From positions 10,502,406 to 10,566,405 of the forward strand of contig JBBCBC010000027.1 in the NCBI GenBank assembly GCA_037126765.1: a stretch of 64,000 nucleotides of DNA, given 5' to 3'. Under the pieces are notes generated by a model. That model ran no database searches. It had not been told where the DNA came from and worked only from the letters and a program-made list of their open reading frames with translations. Source of the DNA: Stenogyne calaminthoides (taxonomy: Eukaryota; Streptophyta; Magnoliopsida; Lamiales; Lamiaceae). The translations under genes and the position numbers were made by a program. This document shows positions 1 to 10,494 of this stretch, piece by piece (position 1 is the first letter of the stretch; the number at the start of each line of letters is the position of its first letter).

Positions 1-690
1 ATGCAATCCCCACTTTCGATAGGTAGTTCAGAAATTCATTGCTGAGGTATTCGCCTCCACGATCAGATCTTAGAAACTTGATACTTTTTTCCTTATGATT
101 CTCTGCTTGAGCCTTAATTTTTTTTGAATTTATCAAAGGTCTCAGATTTATGCTTCATTAGGAAAATGTATCCGTAGCGTGAGTAGTCATCGATAAAAGT
201 AACGAAATACTCGTAGCCACCTCTAGCTTTGATTTGCATTGGACCACACACATAGGTGTGAACGATTTCTAACACTTCTTTAGCTCTAAGCCCCTTGGCT
301 CCAAATGCCCTCTTGGTCATTTTACCTTCCAAGCACGATCCGCAAGTCGGAAATGGCTCAATTTAGAGAGACCCCAAAGAACCATCTTTCACCAACCTTT
401 GAATCCTTTTCAGGTTAATATGACCTAATCTTAGGTGCCAAAGAAGTGTCTCGTTCATGTCAGCCGAGCACTTTTGTTTACAAGAAATAGTAGATGTGTT
501 ATAGGATGCATTTTGTGAGTGATGTGCACATTTAATAATATAGAGATTGTTCCTTAAAGTTCCACGACAGATAATCACATCGTTACGAAAAACAGTAACA
601 TTCTTATTAAAATGAACTGAATATCCATCGATAAAGAGTTTAAAAAATAGAAATAAGGTTTTTTCGAAAAATAGGAACATAAAGAACATC
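1..690 (-). pseudogene. Copia A1 integrase N-terminal part and GAG_pre-integrase remnant
   Basis: Minus-strand frames at 114-332 and 363-689 carry the GAG_pre-integrase signature (ETLLWHLRLGHIN) and the start of the integrase core (VTFIDDYSRYGYIFLMKHKS). This region normally supplies the HHCC zinc-binding arm and first catalytic Asp of integrase. The expected LEIVHTDVCGP reads VHTYVCGP here, so the D-to-Y change removes a catalytic-core Asp. The two frames are offset by a frameshift near 340-360. They match family-A copies A2 (from about 23980 on the plus strand) and A3 (about 31300 down to 30900). Confidence 0.85.
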
Positions 691-1537
691 TCTTAAAATT
701 AACTTCTTGTCTCCAAAAGACATGTGTACGTCTCCCACTGCTTCAGCTGCCACTCTCATAGCATCGCCTAGCATGATGAGGATTTCACTCCCACTAAGTT
801 GTCGTGAAGCAACATGATCAGTGGATTCCGTATCAACTACCCACGAATGAGAAGTGTACGATGTCAAACAGGTTTCAACAACTAGTGTGTGAGAATTACC
901 TTTCTTTCCATTCCTTTTGGGATTGGAACTGACCAACCTCCATTGTCCTTTACCGCAGTTGAAGCACTTGCCCTCTAGATTTTATTGACACTACCAGCAT
1001 CCCTCATCTTACCATTGTCCTTGGCAACAGTTGAGTTTGATTGCTTATGGCTTTTGGTCCTCTTCTTCTTCTTGCCTTCCCTTGACCTAGAAGATGAAGA
1101 TGGACCACTTGTCGTCAAGGCTTGAGTTTTGTGCCCCGTCAACGTCTCTGCCGCGACCAAAGCTTGCAACAAATCAGCTAGCGAAGCCAAAGTGCTCAAA
1201 AACTTTTGGGCAGAGAGTGGAGTAGCAAATTGATCTGGGTCCTAGATCATAATCTGCACCCAGATCCTCAAGTTTGTTCAGATGGGCCATTAATTTTGAG
1301 GACGTAATCCCTTACGGGGTTGTCCTCCACCATTTTCAACGACAACATCTCTCGCATGGTGATCTGACAAGCCCCGCACTTTCCACTCGTCAGTTGGCTC
1401 ATCTGAATTTTTGGTATGTCAAGAATCCACTTGTGCTCTTGTGCAGTTAGGACAATTATAATTTTTCATTTCCAAAGTTTTCTCCGATGAGTTGGTTTTC
1501 TTTCAGTATATTGAACAGTGGATTAAAAGGTTACGAC
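640..1537 (-). pseudogene. Copia A1 gag and protease remnant
   Basis: The gag start lies at about 1537, where the minus strand reads ATG TCG TAA, so the third codon is already a stop (CAA in A2). Downstream are gag C-terminal basic stretches (frame 975-1199) and a damaged zinc knuckle near 950 (CFNCGKGQW, with His lost). The protease region (frame 640-936) has active-site triad DTG changed to DTE. The gag resembles A3 rather than A2, so A1 and A3 form one subfamily. Several frameshifts are present and no functional product is expected. Confidence 0.8.
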
Positions 1538-2938
1538 ATACTGAAATGAAATAAACATATATTTTGTATCAATATCCAGATCAACACAAAATTAAATCAC
1601 ATAATTCGATCACATGATTCATATTAAAATCTCAAAAAAATATGAACATGCATCAGCCAACGTCTCAAAACAGATTTAAATGAGCCTTGTGGGAGGGTCA
1701 TCATTTAAATCACATTCAAGCAGGTTACAAACAAGAACAATTACAAACCTTTAATTTTGAAAAAAATTAATAGTCGGCTCCCACTTGACCAATATAAAAT
1801 TGACAGGGACTTCGGAGAAGTATATAAATATCAATTTTATACCTAAGTAATAACCATGATTAAATACAGAATTATTACTTCGTTTTGATCGAGCCTCATG
1901 GGAGGGTCATCGTCGCCACTGATAATAATTCACAATCATTCTTTTGGGAATTTATTCATGTGAAAGCTATCTTTTGACCGTTCCGTAGGGGAATTTATCC
2001 AAAATATTTCACAAATAAATAAATCATGGAGGTCAAAATTAATATGTGTCAAAACCAAATTAATTATTAAACATACTTAGTAATTTTTTTTTTTGAATTT
2101 GAGATGTTTCGTTGGGCAATTCTCATGCAAACACATTTAAACAAATTAAATAAAGCACAAGAAAATACAACAACAATAAATCAAGCAAACAGAAAATAAA
2201 CACATTGGGCACAAATTATCCAACTGTCATGGTTTGATTTTCTTTGGCTTGATCTTGAAGAAACGCCGTCTTGGATTTCTCCCACTCGTTCGTCTTGAAA
2301 AGAACTCCGTCTTGAAAGCATACGCACGCCAGCTCAAGAACCGATGCACGCGCCCGGCCGGCGGCTTGGCCGAGCGATCGCCCGTGCGACTAAGCGCGGC
2401 CTTGCCGGCTACTGAAGGACTCGGGTGGCCTCGTGACGGCGCCCACACAAGGCTGGGCGTCGCCTCGGCCACCTTGCCCATTCCTCATACAGGTGCGGCA
2501 ACTTATCTTACACCATACCATCATACTGGTTAACGTCGTATGGTCTGCCGATCTCGCCCTAAGGACGTCCGCGTCACAGGCGTCCTTGGCATGTTTTAGT
2601 TTCGGACGACGCCCACCCACGTGTCTTATGGGATCCGTTTTAACTCGTCTCCGATCAGGTTATAATTTATTTAACGAAAAATAAATACCTTAAATCTAGA
2701 CTAGTATATTACATTGAACAAATCAAATAGCCTAATCTACTCGTGGATTTTCTCACGAGAAAAACAAATCCGAACGAGTCGAATTAAAAAACCATTCATT
2801 CATACGCATGAAAATAAAACACTAAATACCATGACAATTGGATACCTGCAAAATAGATCTAGCAATTCTACTATCCAATTTCAATTTAATGTTCAACAAT
2901 TTAAATAACAATTTAAAAAATCAGAGCTCGAAACCAGA
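1538..2938 (-). other. Copia A1 untranslated leader with GC-rich segment
   Basis: This is the roughly 1.4-kb leader between PBS and gag. Most is AT-rich, but about 2260-2660 is strikingly GC- and CpG-rich. The gag-proximal edge (about 2230-2330, with TTGGCTTGATCTTGAAGAAA) matches A2 and A3, and the PBS-proximal edge (about 2690-2900) is also shared, while the GC-rich middle differs. Frames inside it (for example 2227-2481) have repeat-like arginine/proline composition and are not conserved, so I do not call genes. Confidence 0.75.
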
Positions 2939-2950
2939 GCTCTGATACCA
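2939..2950 (-). other. Primer binding site of Copia A1
   Basis: The minus strand reads TGGTATCAGAGC two bases downstream of the 5' LTR end (…CCCAACA). This is complementary to the 3' end of plant initiator tRNA-Met, the usual primer for Copia reverse transcription. It fixes the LTR boundary and the strand. Confidence 0.9.
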
Positions 2951-4908
2951 GTTGTTGGGAAAAACGGGGTGCCCGAATATATTCGAGGTGATTATTTAAA
3001 TACATATTTAAATTAAATAAATAATTACTAACATGAATTAATCCTAAATCAATTCAACATAATAATTAAACAACATGCGTACACATAATTCACGTAAATC
3101 CTAAACATGCGGAACTAGGAGTTACAGAATTGCTAACCTCTTGAAGAATCAAACGGATGAATCAACCCAAGAGCCTTCCCAAATATATCCCCAAAGTCCA
3201 CGAACGCTATCCGGTGGGAAGATTTCAACGAACGATTTTAATGGGAGAGAAATTAAATATTTTGCTACCACCTTTGTGGATTTCTAATATTTTCAACACA
3301 TGGCATTGCACTTGGGAATGAAGAGCTCATCCCCTATAAATAGGGAGGAGGGGGGGGTGAAAATTAGGGCTAGGAAAATAAGGAAGAAGATCTTTTCTTG
3401 GTCTCCAAGAAATCTTGAATATATCTCCTATATTCTTTTCTCCTTAATTAAAATTTTCATAAAAATCTCTTTCCCCTCTTCTACCTATATTTTCGAAAAT
3501 TTATACTAATAAAGGAGTCAAGATTTGACTTCATGAATTTATGGGATAATCCTACAATAATTATCTCTTTCCATAAAATATCTACAAGAAAATCAAGACA
3601 ATCTTTTCTTCCTTTAATAGACAAGATTTTCGAAAATTACACTTGGAAATATAGCAAGAATATTTTCTTCTCTCTCTCATTAATTGGACTTTATTTTGAG
3701 CTATTTGGGGGGCCTTTAGGAGAATTAAGATTGGGCCTCCAATGGACTATGAAGCTTTAATATTTTGGGCCAAATATTATTCAAGTCCATTAATAGTAAT
3801 TTACTCCACTATAAAACTAATATTGAACTATCCATCTTAACCCATATTACGATTTCACATATAACATGGCTCCCGGTCATTATTTCTCGCGTTTAAGATT
3901 ATCTTAGTCCATTAATTAATTAAGCCACTGAACAAGCTTTGTATTAATTAATATATTTGTCCTTGGAGTAAAGACAGCTCAACATTATTATCCATGCCGA
4001 AAATAAATTTCCACTTGCAAGATTTGGCATGATAACGGATATGAGCCCACCAAGGGGACAAATCAAGCAAGACGTACTTGCACGCGATTCTCTGTATTAA
4101 ATGTCAGCAATCGTCATGTAATTAATAATATTGCCCAAGATATAAGGTATCGAATCACATTGACTCTCTTCCCATCATAAGTCAAAGCAATAGTTATTAA
4201 TTTCACACGATCCTATTTAAGTGACAGAGATTAAGAAACAACGCACCATTGAGGTCTAATTCTTGTATATTTAGTACCGAAGAATTTGTCCTCCTGTAGG
4301 TCCTCATTCAGCGCACCTAAATGCTCTAGCGTGATCCCTTGGTCTAGACAAGCCAATCTGGGTCTCACACTTCAACCGTTCATGATGGTTCGTTCATTTC
4401 CATCTGGGTTGTGAATTTGTACTTAATTACGAGGGCTGTTAATTTGATCTTCAGTGATCGGGTATCACTAAATTAACTACAATGTAATACGTACTGTCTT
4501 ATCGAACGGGTTTGCAATAAACATATATAACATTAATTCATGTTGGTCCCGAAAAAATAATTTAATTTTATGAAAAAGGGGAGGGGGGAAAATGTGGTTT
4601 TTAATTTTTTTCTTTCTTCTTACAAGAATTGCTTTGCTTGTTATTAAACATTTGCATATGACAAGAACATAAAGCAATAAAGAACACAACAAAGTATAGT
4701 GGTTCGGAGACTCAAGCTCCTACGCCCACTCTCTCTAATCCGTAGGGAAATTCCTTCAACTCACTCGACTAGTTTATTGTGTTAGTCAACACAGTACAAC
4801 CAGATATTTACAGAGCTCTCACTCAAACGGGACTTATCTCCCTCCAAGGGATTGCCTACCCTCCCTTGCGGGATTTCTTACAGATGTTTAATGAGTTCTC
4901 ACTCTCGG

Positions 4909-5030
4909 GACTTATCACCCTCACGGGTTTGCCTCTAAACTGGACTTATCACCCTCACGGGTTCGCCTCTGGACTTATCACCCTCACGGGTTCACCTCTG
5001 GACTTATCACCCTCCACGGGATTGCCTCTT
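4909..5030. repeat. Tandem repeat, period about 29-34 bp, in solo LTR
   Basis: There are four consecutive copies of a unit beginning ACTTATCACCCTCACGGG, followed by a variable GCCTCTGG tail. They lie in the part of the LTR likely to be transcribed leader. A related but longer-period array sits at the equivalent place of the LTR at 51073-53046. Confidence 0.85.
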
Positions 5031-5463
5031 CAACTACCTTACTTAACCACTACTTCTCTCTCAAGAATGGGGTTTGAGTTTGGTGTTGTCTACAACTAGG
5101 TTGAGATTTTCCCTTACATTTGTTTAGCCTCAATGCCAAGGTTGGGAAAATCTCTCTAAGCTTAGGATATTACATTTGTGCTTAGATCTAGGATAGAACA
5201 CTCTTGAATATATGCGTGTATTTCTTGTTCAGTGTTCTATGGTGGAAATGCTAGATGATTTGGCTTTGTAGCTTGATGGATGTTTCACGCATTTTTCCAT
5301 ACTTAAAATGATGGAAGAACTTGTATTTATAGTGTGGATTTGAATGTTACCGTTGGAGAAAGTCACATTCAAATCCATACTACTCTGTAATTTTTGCAGC
5401 TTTTTGGCAGACTTTTTGACCTCCTCTGATTGGTCCACGTCAGCATTTAGGCCTTCTGAAATC

Positions 5464-5590
5464 AGCATTCAGCACTCAGGATTCCAGCACTCAGGATCAG
5501 GATTCCAGCACTCAGGATCAGGATTCCAGAACTCAGGATCAGGATTCCAGCACTCAGGATCAGGATTTCAGCACTCAAGATTCCAGCAAT
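5464..5590. repeat. Tandem repeat, 21-bp unit, in solo LTR
   Basis: About five copies of a 21-bp unit (CACTCAGGATCAGGATTCCA plus G) with minor variants. Because 21 is divisible by three, it creates an artefactual open frame of GSGFQHS-type repeats at 5344-5808, which is not a gene. Confidence 0.9.
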
Positions 5591-5968
5591 TCAGGATTCC
5601 AGCAATCAGCATTTCAACATTTAGGCCATCTGACGTTCAGCGATCTTGGACTCAGTCTTCTTCCATTCAGGCCAATTTTCTTCAGGCCTATTTTCACTCA
5701 GGCCATTTTGACCTCCGGCCTATTTTCTTCAGGAGACTTAAGATCAGTTCCCCATCAACCTGCTCACTTCCCCCTGAACTTGTTACATGTAAAAATGAGC
5801 TTAAATAATATAAATATATAATATTTTGACATAAATAATCAAAACTAAAATATCACAACAATTCATATTTAATGCAACAATTATTAAATAATTTATTTCA
5901 GTAAATAAATAAGAAATTTTAGTTTGGTTATACAAAGTAAAAACATACTTTTCAGTATAACCCCAACA

Positions 5969-6512
5969 GACTCTTGGGCTAAAAACTATGTGGGCTCACT
6001 TTCCAAGAAAATTGCAACTGTCAGGAAAAGCTTAATGCCAAACTCAATGCGGAAGACGATAACAGAGATCACCTTTCCATCAAAGAACTCGACGTAATCT
6101 TAACAAACTTCTCTCCCAAGAAGAGATTCACTAGTACCAACGTTCTTGAAATAACTAGCTGGTTCACGGTGATAGAAATACGACTTATTTTCATCGATCT
6201 GTTTCGGCCCGTCGTACCTAAAACGGAATTGATACCCTTAAGGATGAATTCAAGCAATCCTTTTTGAGCAAAGAAGATATTGAGAGAATTATCACTGAAT
6301 TTCATTCGACTTTGTTCACCTCTCAGAACCCTCCCGATGCAGACATCAATGAAATCCTTCAGAATGTTGCTCCCTCAGTTACTTCAGATATGAATCAGAC
6401 CCTGATGGCCCCGTTCTCCAAAGACGAGGTTTCTCAAAGCCCTTTTTGATTTAGCTCCCTCCAAAGTCCTAGGCTCGGTTGGCTCACCGCACATTTCTTT
6501 CAAAATGTTTAG
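5969..6512 (+). pseudogene. LINE (L1-type) ORF2 fragment 1: linker and start of reverse transcriptase
   Basis: This is the region between endonuclease and reverse transcriptase of a plant L1-type LINE. The conserved QEE..W.QRSR..WL..GDRNT..FH block is recognisable near 6100-6200, with three Trp/Arg codons mutated to stops; GDRNTTYFH is not in one clean frame with its surroundings. Then come SKEDIERIITEFHSTLFTSQ (from 6264) and PFSKDEV plus DLAPSK, the usual entry into RT. The 5' part with endonuclease is absent, ending at the A1 LTR. Sequence continues at 18255 across the Gypsy insertion. Confidence 0.85.
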
Positions 6513-6517
6513 GACAC

Positions 6518-6872
6518 TGATGGAGATGAGAATCTTTTAGCATTCATGAAGAAGTTTGAAAGTCTTTTATTAATTAATTAATTTTGACTCTATCCCTAGG
6601 TTTTAGATCCTTTAATTTAGTAGTTATTTAATTATGTCTTTTCGTATATCGTGTTAGACTAGTATAAACAGTTCATTTCAGGCATTGTAATAGATAGCTT
6701 TGAATGAAATAGAAAATATATTGGGTTTTATCCCTTCTTCGTGTTTTTATCATTGTTCTTCCGGTATTCGTATCGAATCAACGTAATTAAACGTTAATCA
6801 TGTTTGTGTATTCATCCGGGTATTCTAAGAATCAACGGATAATATACATATATGCTTCCGCTATCTGCATCA
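6518..6872 (+). repeat. 5' LTR of the non-autonomous Gypsy element
   Basis: A 355-bp LTR starting TGATGGAGATGAGAAT and ending CTATCTGCATCA. It is a direct repeat of 17893-18249 with scattered substitutions and small indels, indicating an old insertion. Confidence 0.93.
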
Positions 6873-6874
6873 GT

Positions 6875-6883
6875 TGGTATCAG
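6875..6883 (+). other. Primer binding site of the Gypsy element
   Basis: TGGTATCAG lies two bases after the 5' LTR end and matches the start of the initiator tRNA-Met complement. Bases beyond the ninth (TAGTAAG) diverge. Confidence 0.7.
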
Positions 6884-6903
6884 TAGTAAGTAGCGATCCC
6901 CGT

Positions 6904-7526
6904 GATGCCTCCTAGACGCAAGCATCACGATTTATCTCTGCTCCGAGCAAAATTACATGTTGTTAGTCAAGGATTGGAGGTGTTGCGTCTTCAACAACTC
7001 GAATTCTTTGATAAAAAAATCATGTTTTCTACCAGTTGAATATGGGGATATACCTGAGTTCACCGGGCCTACAGATCCGAACATCTGCGTTTATTGGCTC
7101 AACGCCTGTGAAGAATTTTTCACATCCAACTTCGTCCCCACAGATCGCGGGGTTTCGTGGGACACACAATGTCTCTATGGCCGCGCCGCAGTCTAGTGGA
7201 ATGAATTGATATCCAACCGTTTATACCATGGTAAAGCCAAGCTCTGAGATTGGAATAAATTCAAGGACAAATTTCATAGAAAGTTCGATTTCAGAACGTC
7301 TCACCACAATTCTGAAATGTCAATCGTCGGCATCCTACAAATGCCACATGTGCGACAACAGGCATCGCACCTCGCCCTCGCACCGTGCCGGAATGATGAT
7401 TTTCGTCTATCCCTACTACAGCCTTCGATCGTAACACTGCACGCACCACTAACCTCGGCTCATCTTGCGACAAATCGAACCACCGAACTTCATCGTCCCC
7501 CACCGCAATGACACAGAGGTATGCTG
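6904..7526 (+). pseudogene. Gypsy gag remnant (Retrotrans_gag-like)
   Basis: The likely ATG at 6904 opens MPPRRKHHDLS and continues until a stop near 7035. A second frame gives DIPEFTGPTDPNICVYWLNA and WNELISNRLYHGKAKL, followed by DWNKFKDKFHRKFD. These are the hydrophobic WWN and Phe/Lys-rich signatures of plant Gypsy gag. In the first, the second Trp of the WW pair is a TAG stop at 7195. Multiple frame changes show decay. The frame is cut at 7526 by Copia B. Confidence 0.75.
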
Positions 7527-7739
7527 TGTTGGAATATAGAGGCACGTAAAATATGTAATCACATGCACATCGGAATTATAGTTCACCAACAACGAATAAT
7601 TAATTGCATACAAATTACAATAATCAGTAACGAGAAATCTTACAGTAACTCGAGTGCAGATTTCTCTACCACGGTATCCACGTAATCCCCAATTACAGAC
7701 TTGCACGGATTTACCAGTGTTGAATCCCGAGGCGGATTA
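7527..7739 (-). repeat. Truncated 3' LTR of Copia B
   Basis: Bases 7527-7739 match the start (plus-strand view) of the LTR at 15413-16992, beginning TGTTGGAATATAGAGG. A 24-25-bp stretch around 7597-7621 is absent from the other LTR. The match stops at GGCGGATT, where RNase H coding sequence begins. Confidence 0.88.
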
Positions 7740-8403
7740 TCTCTCTTATCAAGTGATAACGCCTTGGTACATGCTTGTTTCTGTTATTGGATCTTGGTTC
7801 CTTAGCTTGCGCAACTGCACCAGTATTTTCACAATACAACTTTATTGGACTACTGGCACTCGGAACTACCCCTAGTTCATTTAAGAAATATTTTATCCAG
7901 ACAGCTTCTTTGGCAGCTTCTGTCACAGCAATGTACTCAGCCTCGGTTGTTGAGTCTGCGGTAGTCTTTTGCTTGGAACTATTCCAACTAACCGCCCCAC
8001 CATTGAGAACGAAGACATAGCCCGACTGTGACTTGTAATCATTACAATCGGATTGAAAACTTGCATCAGCATAGCCGGTCGCGACTAGCTCTGATTGACC
8101 TCCGTAGACCAGAAAGCAATCTTTAGTACGTCTGAGGTACTTAAGAATGTTCTTGACAGCAATATAGTGGGGTTCGCCCATATTCTATTGGTATCTACCA
8201 GTAGTGCTGACAGCGAAGGACACATCTGGCCTAGTATATGTCATGGCGTACATGATGGATCCAATTGCAGATGCATATGGTATATCCTTCATGCGCTGGA
8301 TATCAGCTTCTGTAGAAGGACAATCCTTCTTAGACAACTTTATCCCATGACATGTTGGTAGAGAACCTCTCTTGGAGTTCTCCATCGCAAATTGCTTCAA
8401 CAC
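7711..8403 (-). pseudogene. Copia B RNase H and end of reverse transcriptase
   Basis: Minus-strand frames 8185-8403 and 7711-8181 give the RT C-terminus (YASAIGSIMYAMTYTRPDVS) and the Copia RNase H with ADASFQSDCNDYKSQSG, TTEAEYIA and CENTGAV blocks, which contain the acidic catalytic positions. The protein stops after YHLIREII because of the deletion into LTR sequence, so the terminal ADPFTK block is missing. RNase H would remove the RNA strand of the RNA/DNA hybrid. Confidence 0.88.
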
Positions 8404-9291
8404 CTTGTCTACGTAGGTGGACTATGACAGCCCCAACATCTTTTTGGATCTATCCCTATGGATCTTGATCCCTAAGATGTAGCAGGCTTCTCCAAGACCC
8501 TTCATCATGAAGGTCCTTGATAGCCATTCTTTCACGGACTACATGAGTGGGATATTGTTTCCCACAATGAGTATGTTATCAACATACACAACTATGAATA
8601 CAATGTTCTTCCCACATCATTTCTGATAGACGCACGGATCTTCCGAGTTTCTGACGAAGTCAAATGATTTGACAACTTCATCAAATCGGATATTCCAACT
8701 CCTAGAAGCTTGCTTCAATCCATAAATGGATCGTTTAAGCTTGCACACGAGATTAGATTTTGGCTTTGATATGAAACCTCTAGGTTGAGTCATGAACACT
8801 TCCTTATCAATGTTGCCATTGAGGAAAGCTGTTTTGACATCCATCTGCCAAATCTCATAATCTAGGTGTGCTGCTATCACAAGTAAAATTCGAATGGACT
8901 TGATCTTAGCAACTGGTGAGAAAGTTTCGTCATAGTCAATACCTTAACGTTGACTGTAACCTTTCGCCACCAACCTAGCTTTGTAGGTTTGTACCTTGCC
9001 ATTTGCATCGGTTTTCCATTTGAAGACCCACTTGCAACCTATGGGTCTAACCCCTTTAGGCAATTCAATCAAGTCCCAAACTTGATTGACATACATCGAG
9101 TCCATCTCGGATTTCATGGCTTCATGCCACTTCTTTGAGTCAACATCTAATGTTGCCTCAATGTAAGTTCTAGTTTCGTCCTTATCCGGGATCTCCACGT
9201 CATCATGCTCCTCTACGAGGAAACCATAATATCTTGTGGGTGGATTACAAACTCTAGTGGACTTACGGAGTTGTGGTTGCTCAGGCTGCAC
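8404..9291 (-). pseudogene. Copia B reverse transcriptase remnant
   Basis: RVT_2-type RT on the minus strand. Frame 8944-9291 has the N-terminal GCKWVFKWKTDANGKVQTYK and ARLVAKGYSQ blocks, and frame 8617-8880 has IWQMDVKTAFLNGNIDKEVF and YGLKQASRSW. Stops occur near 8943 and around 8613. At about 8575-8590 the catalytic YVDD reads YVDN (second Asp lost), which alone should inactivate polymerisation. Confidence 0.88.
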
Positions 9292-9501
9292 ATTCTGATT
9301 GTGAAAATTTTTTGGTGCAGCAATTTCATCGTCGACCGGGGAGACCTCAAGAGCGACACTTCCGGATGCTCCTTGAGCACTTCCGGATGCCTCTTGGGCG
9401 AGATTTTGATCTATGTTGTTCTCATTCAGCCCACTTGGAGTTCTTTGCTTGGGTAATGCAACTCCAATTACGGAGCCACTGGCCGAAAGAGGATCACTTA
9501 G

Positions 9502-10494
9502 TCATAAACTTCCACCATGTGAGCTGCTGAATGCTCCCACTGATTCTTTGTCATGTTGCTTTGACAAGACATCAGTCTCCTTGTTAAGTTGTGGTTCTTG
9601 AATTTCTTCAAGTTCTACCGTCTTAAAGCTTTGTTCCTTGAAGACGTAGTCTTCTTCAAGGAATTTAGCCTGCCTTGAAACAATTACTGTTTGTTTCCGA
9701 GGTAGATAGAAATAATATCCTCTAGTTTCCTTAGGATATCCCACAAAATAACCCTTTTCACCTTTTGCTTCCAACTTATCAGTGAGCATTTTCTTCACAA
9801 ACACGGGGCAACCCCATGTTCTAATGTGAGAGAAATTTGGCTTCTCGCCATGCCATAACTCGTATGGCGTATGCTCAACTGATTTGGATGGAATCATATT
9901 CAGAATGTAGATTGAGGTTTAGAGTGCGTATCCCCATAAGAATGTCGGAAGGGAGGAGAAACTCATCATGGACCTTACCATGTCTAGCAGGGTTCGGTTT
10001 CTCCTCTCGGACACTCCATTCATTTGGGGTGTACCGGGAGGAGTCCATTGTGATTGGATTCCATGCAACTTCAGATAATCAATGAATTCATGGCTAAGAT
10101 ATTCTCCTCCTCGATCTGATTGAAGAGTCTTAATACTCTTACCAAGATGTTTCTCTACTTCAGCTTTGTACTCCTTGAATTTCTCAAACGATTTGGACTT
10201 GTGTTTCATTAGATACACGTATCCGTTTCTAGAGAAATCGTCAGTAAAAGTAATGAACTAGCCAAATTGACCCATAGCTAGAGTGGGCAGTGGTCCACAA
10301 ACGTCACTATGGATCAACTCTATAACTTCTTTGGCACGAACCCCTTTCCCAGAAAAGGGTTTGTTGATCATCTTGCCCTTGAGACAGGATTCACAATTAC
10401 CGTAAGACTCAAAGTCAAATGGGGTTAAGTAGTATAACTTTCTTAACCTTGATATCCTATTCTCATTTGCATGACCAAGCCTACAGTGCCACAA
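9502..10494 (-). pseudogene. Copia B integrase remnant
   Basis: Frames 10258-10494 (WHCRLGHANENRISRLRKL, then CESCLKGK: the HHCC zinc arm), 9919-10218 (LQSDRGGEYLSHEF and GTPQMNGVSERRNRT: core with catalytic Asp and the Glu of the NGVSE block) and 9502-9897 (PYELWHGEKPNFSHIRTWGC: C-terminal part) are colinear. They are separated by single stops near 9918 and 10257. Integrase would join cDNA ends to host DNA. The next segment, 9292-9501, is the low-complexity linker to RT with no clear domain. Confidence 0.88.

Larger units (their letters stand above)
4541..5860 (-). mobile_element. Solo LTR of a SIRE-related Copia family inserted in the A1 LTR
   Basis: The 1320-bp block starts TGTTGGTCCC and ends ATCACAACA. 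It is flanked by a perfect 5-bp target duplication ATTCA (4536-4540 and 5861-5865), and the host LTR continues on each side. The start and an internal block near 4665-4740 (AAGCAATAAAGAACACAACA) match the large Copia LTR at 51073-53046 (block near 51543), which sets family and strand. No internal region remains, so it is a solo LTR formed by LTR-LTR recombination. Frames at 4779-5099 and 5344-5808 come from its tandem repeats. Confidence 0.88.
1..5968 (-). mobile_element. Ty1/Copia element A1 (family A), 5' part, left end outside window
   Basis: This is a minus-strand LTR retrotransposon read from its 5' LTR (2953-5968) through PBS, leader, gag, protease and the start of integrase, running off the window at base 1. 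Copia order is shown by gag, then protease, then GAG_pre-integrase, then integrase. Coding parts are full of stops and frameshifts, so the copy is dead. Its LTR is interrupted by a solo LTR at 4541-5860. It abuts LINE sequence at 5969, so it probably inserted in that LINE or truncated it. Its target duplication cannot be tested because the other end lies outside the window. Confidence 0.9.
2953..5968 (-). repeat. 5' LTR of Copia A1, split by a solo LTR
   Basis: The LTR occupies 2953-4540 and 5866-5968. On the minus strand it starts TGTTGGGGTTATACTG at 5968 and ends CCCAACA at 2953. It is homologous to the family-A LTRs at 12786-14507, 19344-21182 and 26700-28537. Net length without the insert is about 1.69 kb. 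Small frames inside it (3300-3509, 3533-3760) recur in other family LTRs only as degenerate AT-rich frames and are not genes. Confidence 0.9.

Noticed and set aside
2227..2684. Frames in the GC-rich leader of A1
   Set aside because: Located between PBS and gag of a dead element, overlapping on both strands, no similarity between copies.
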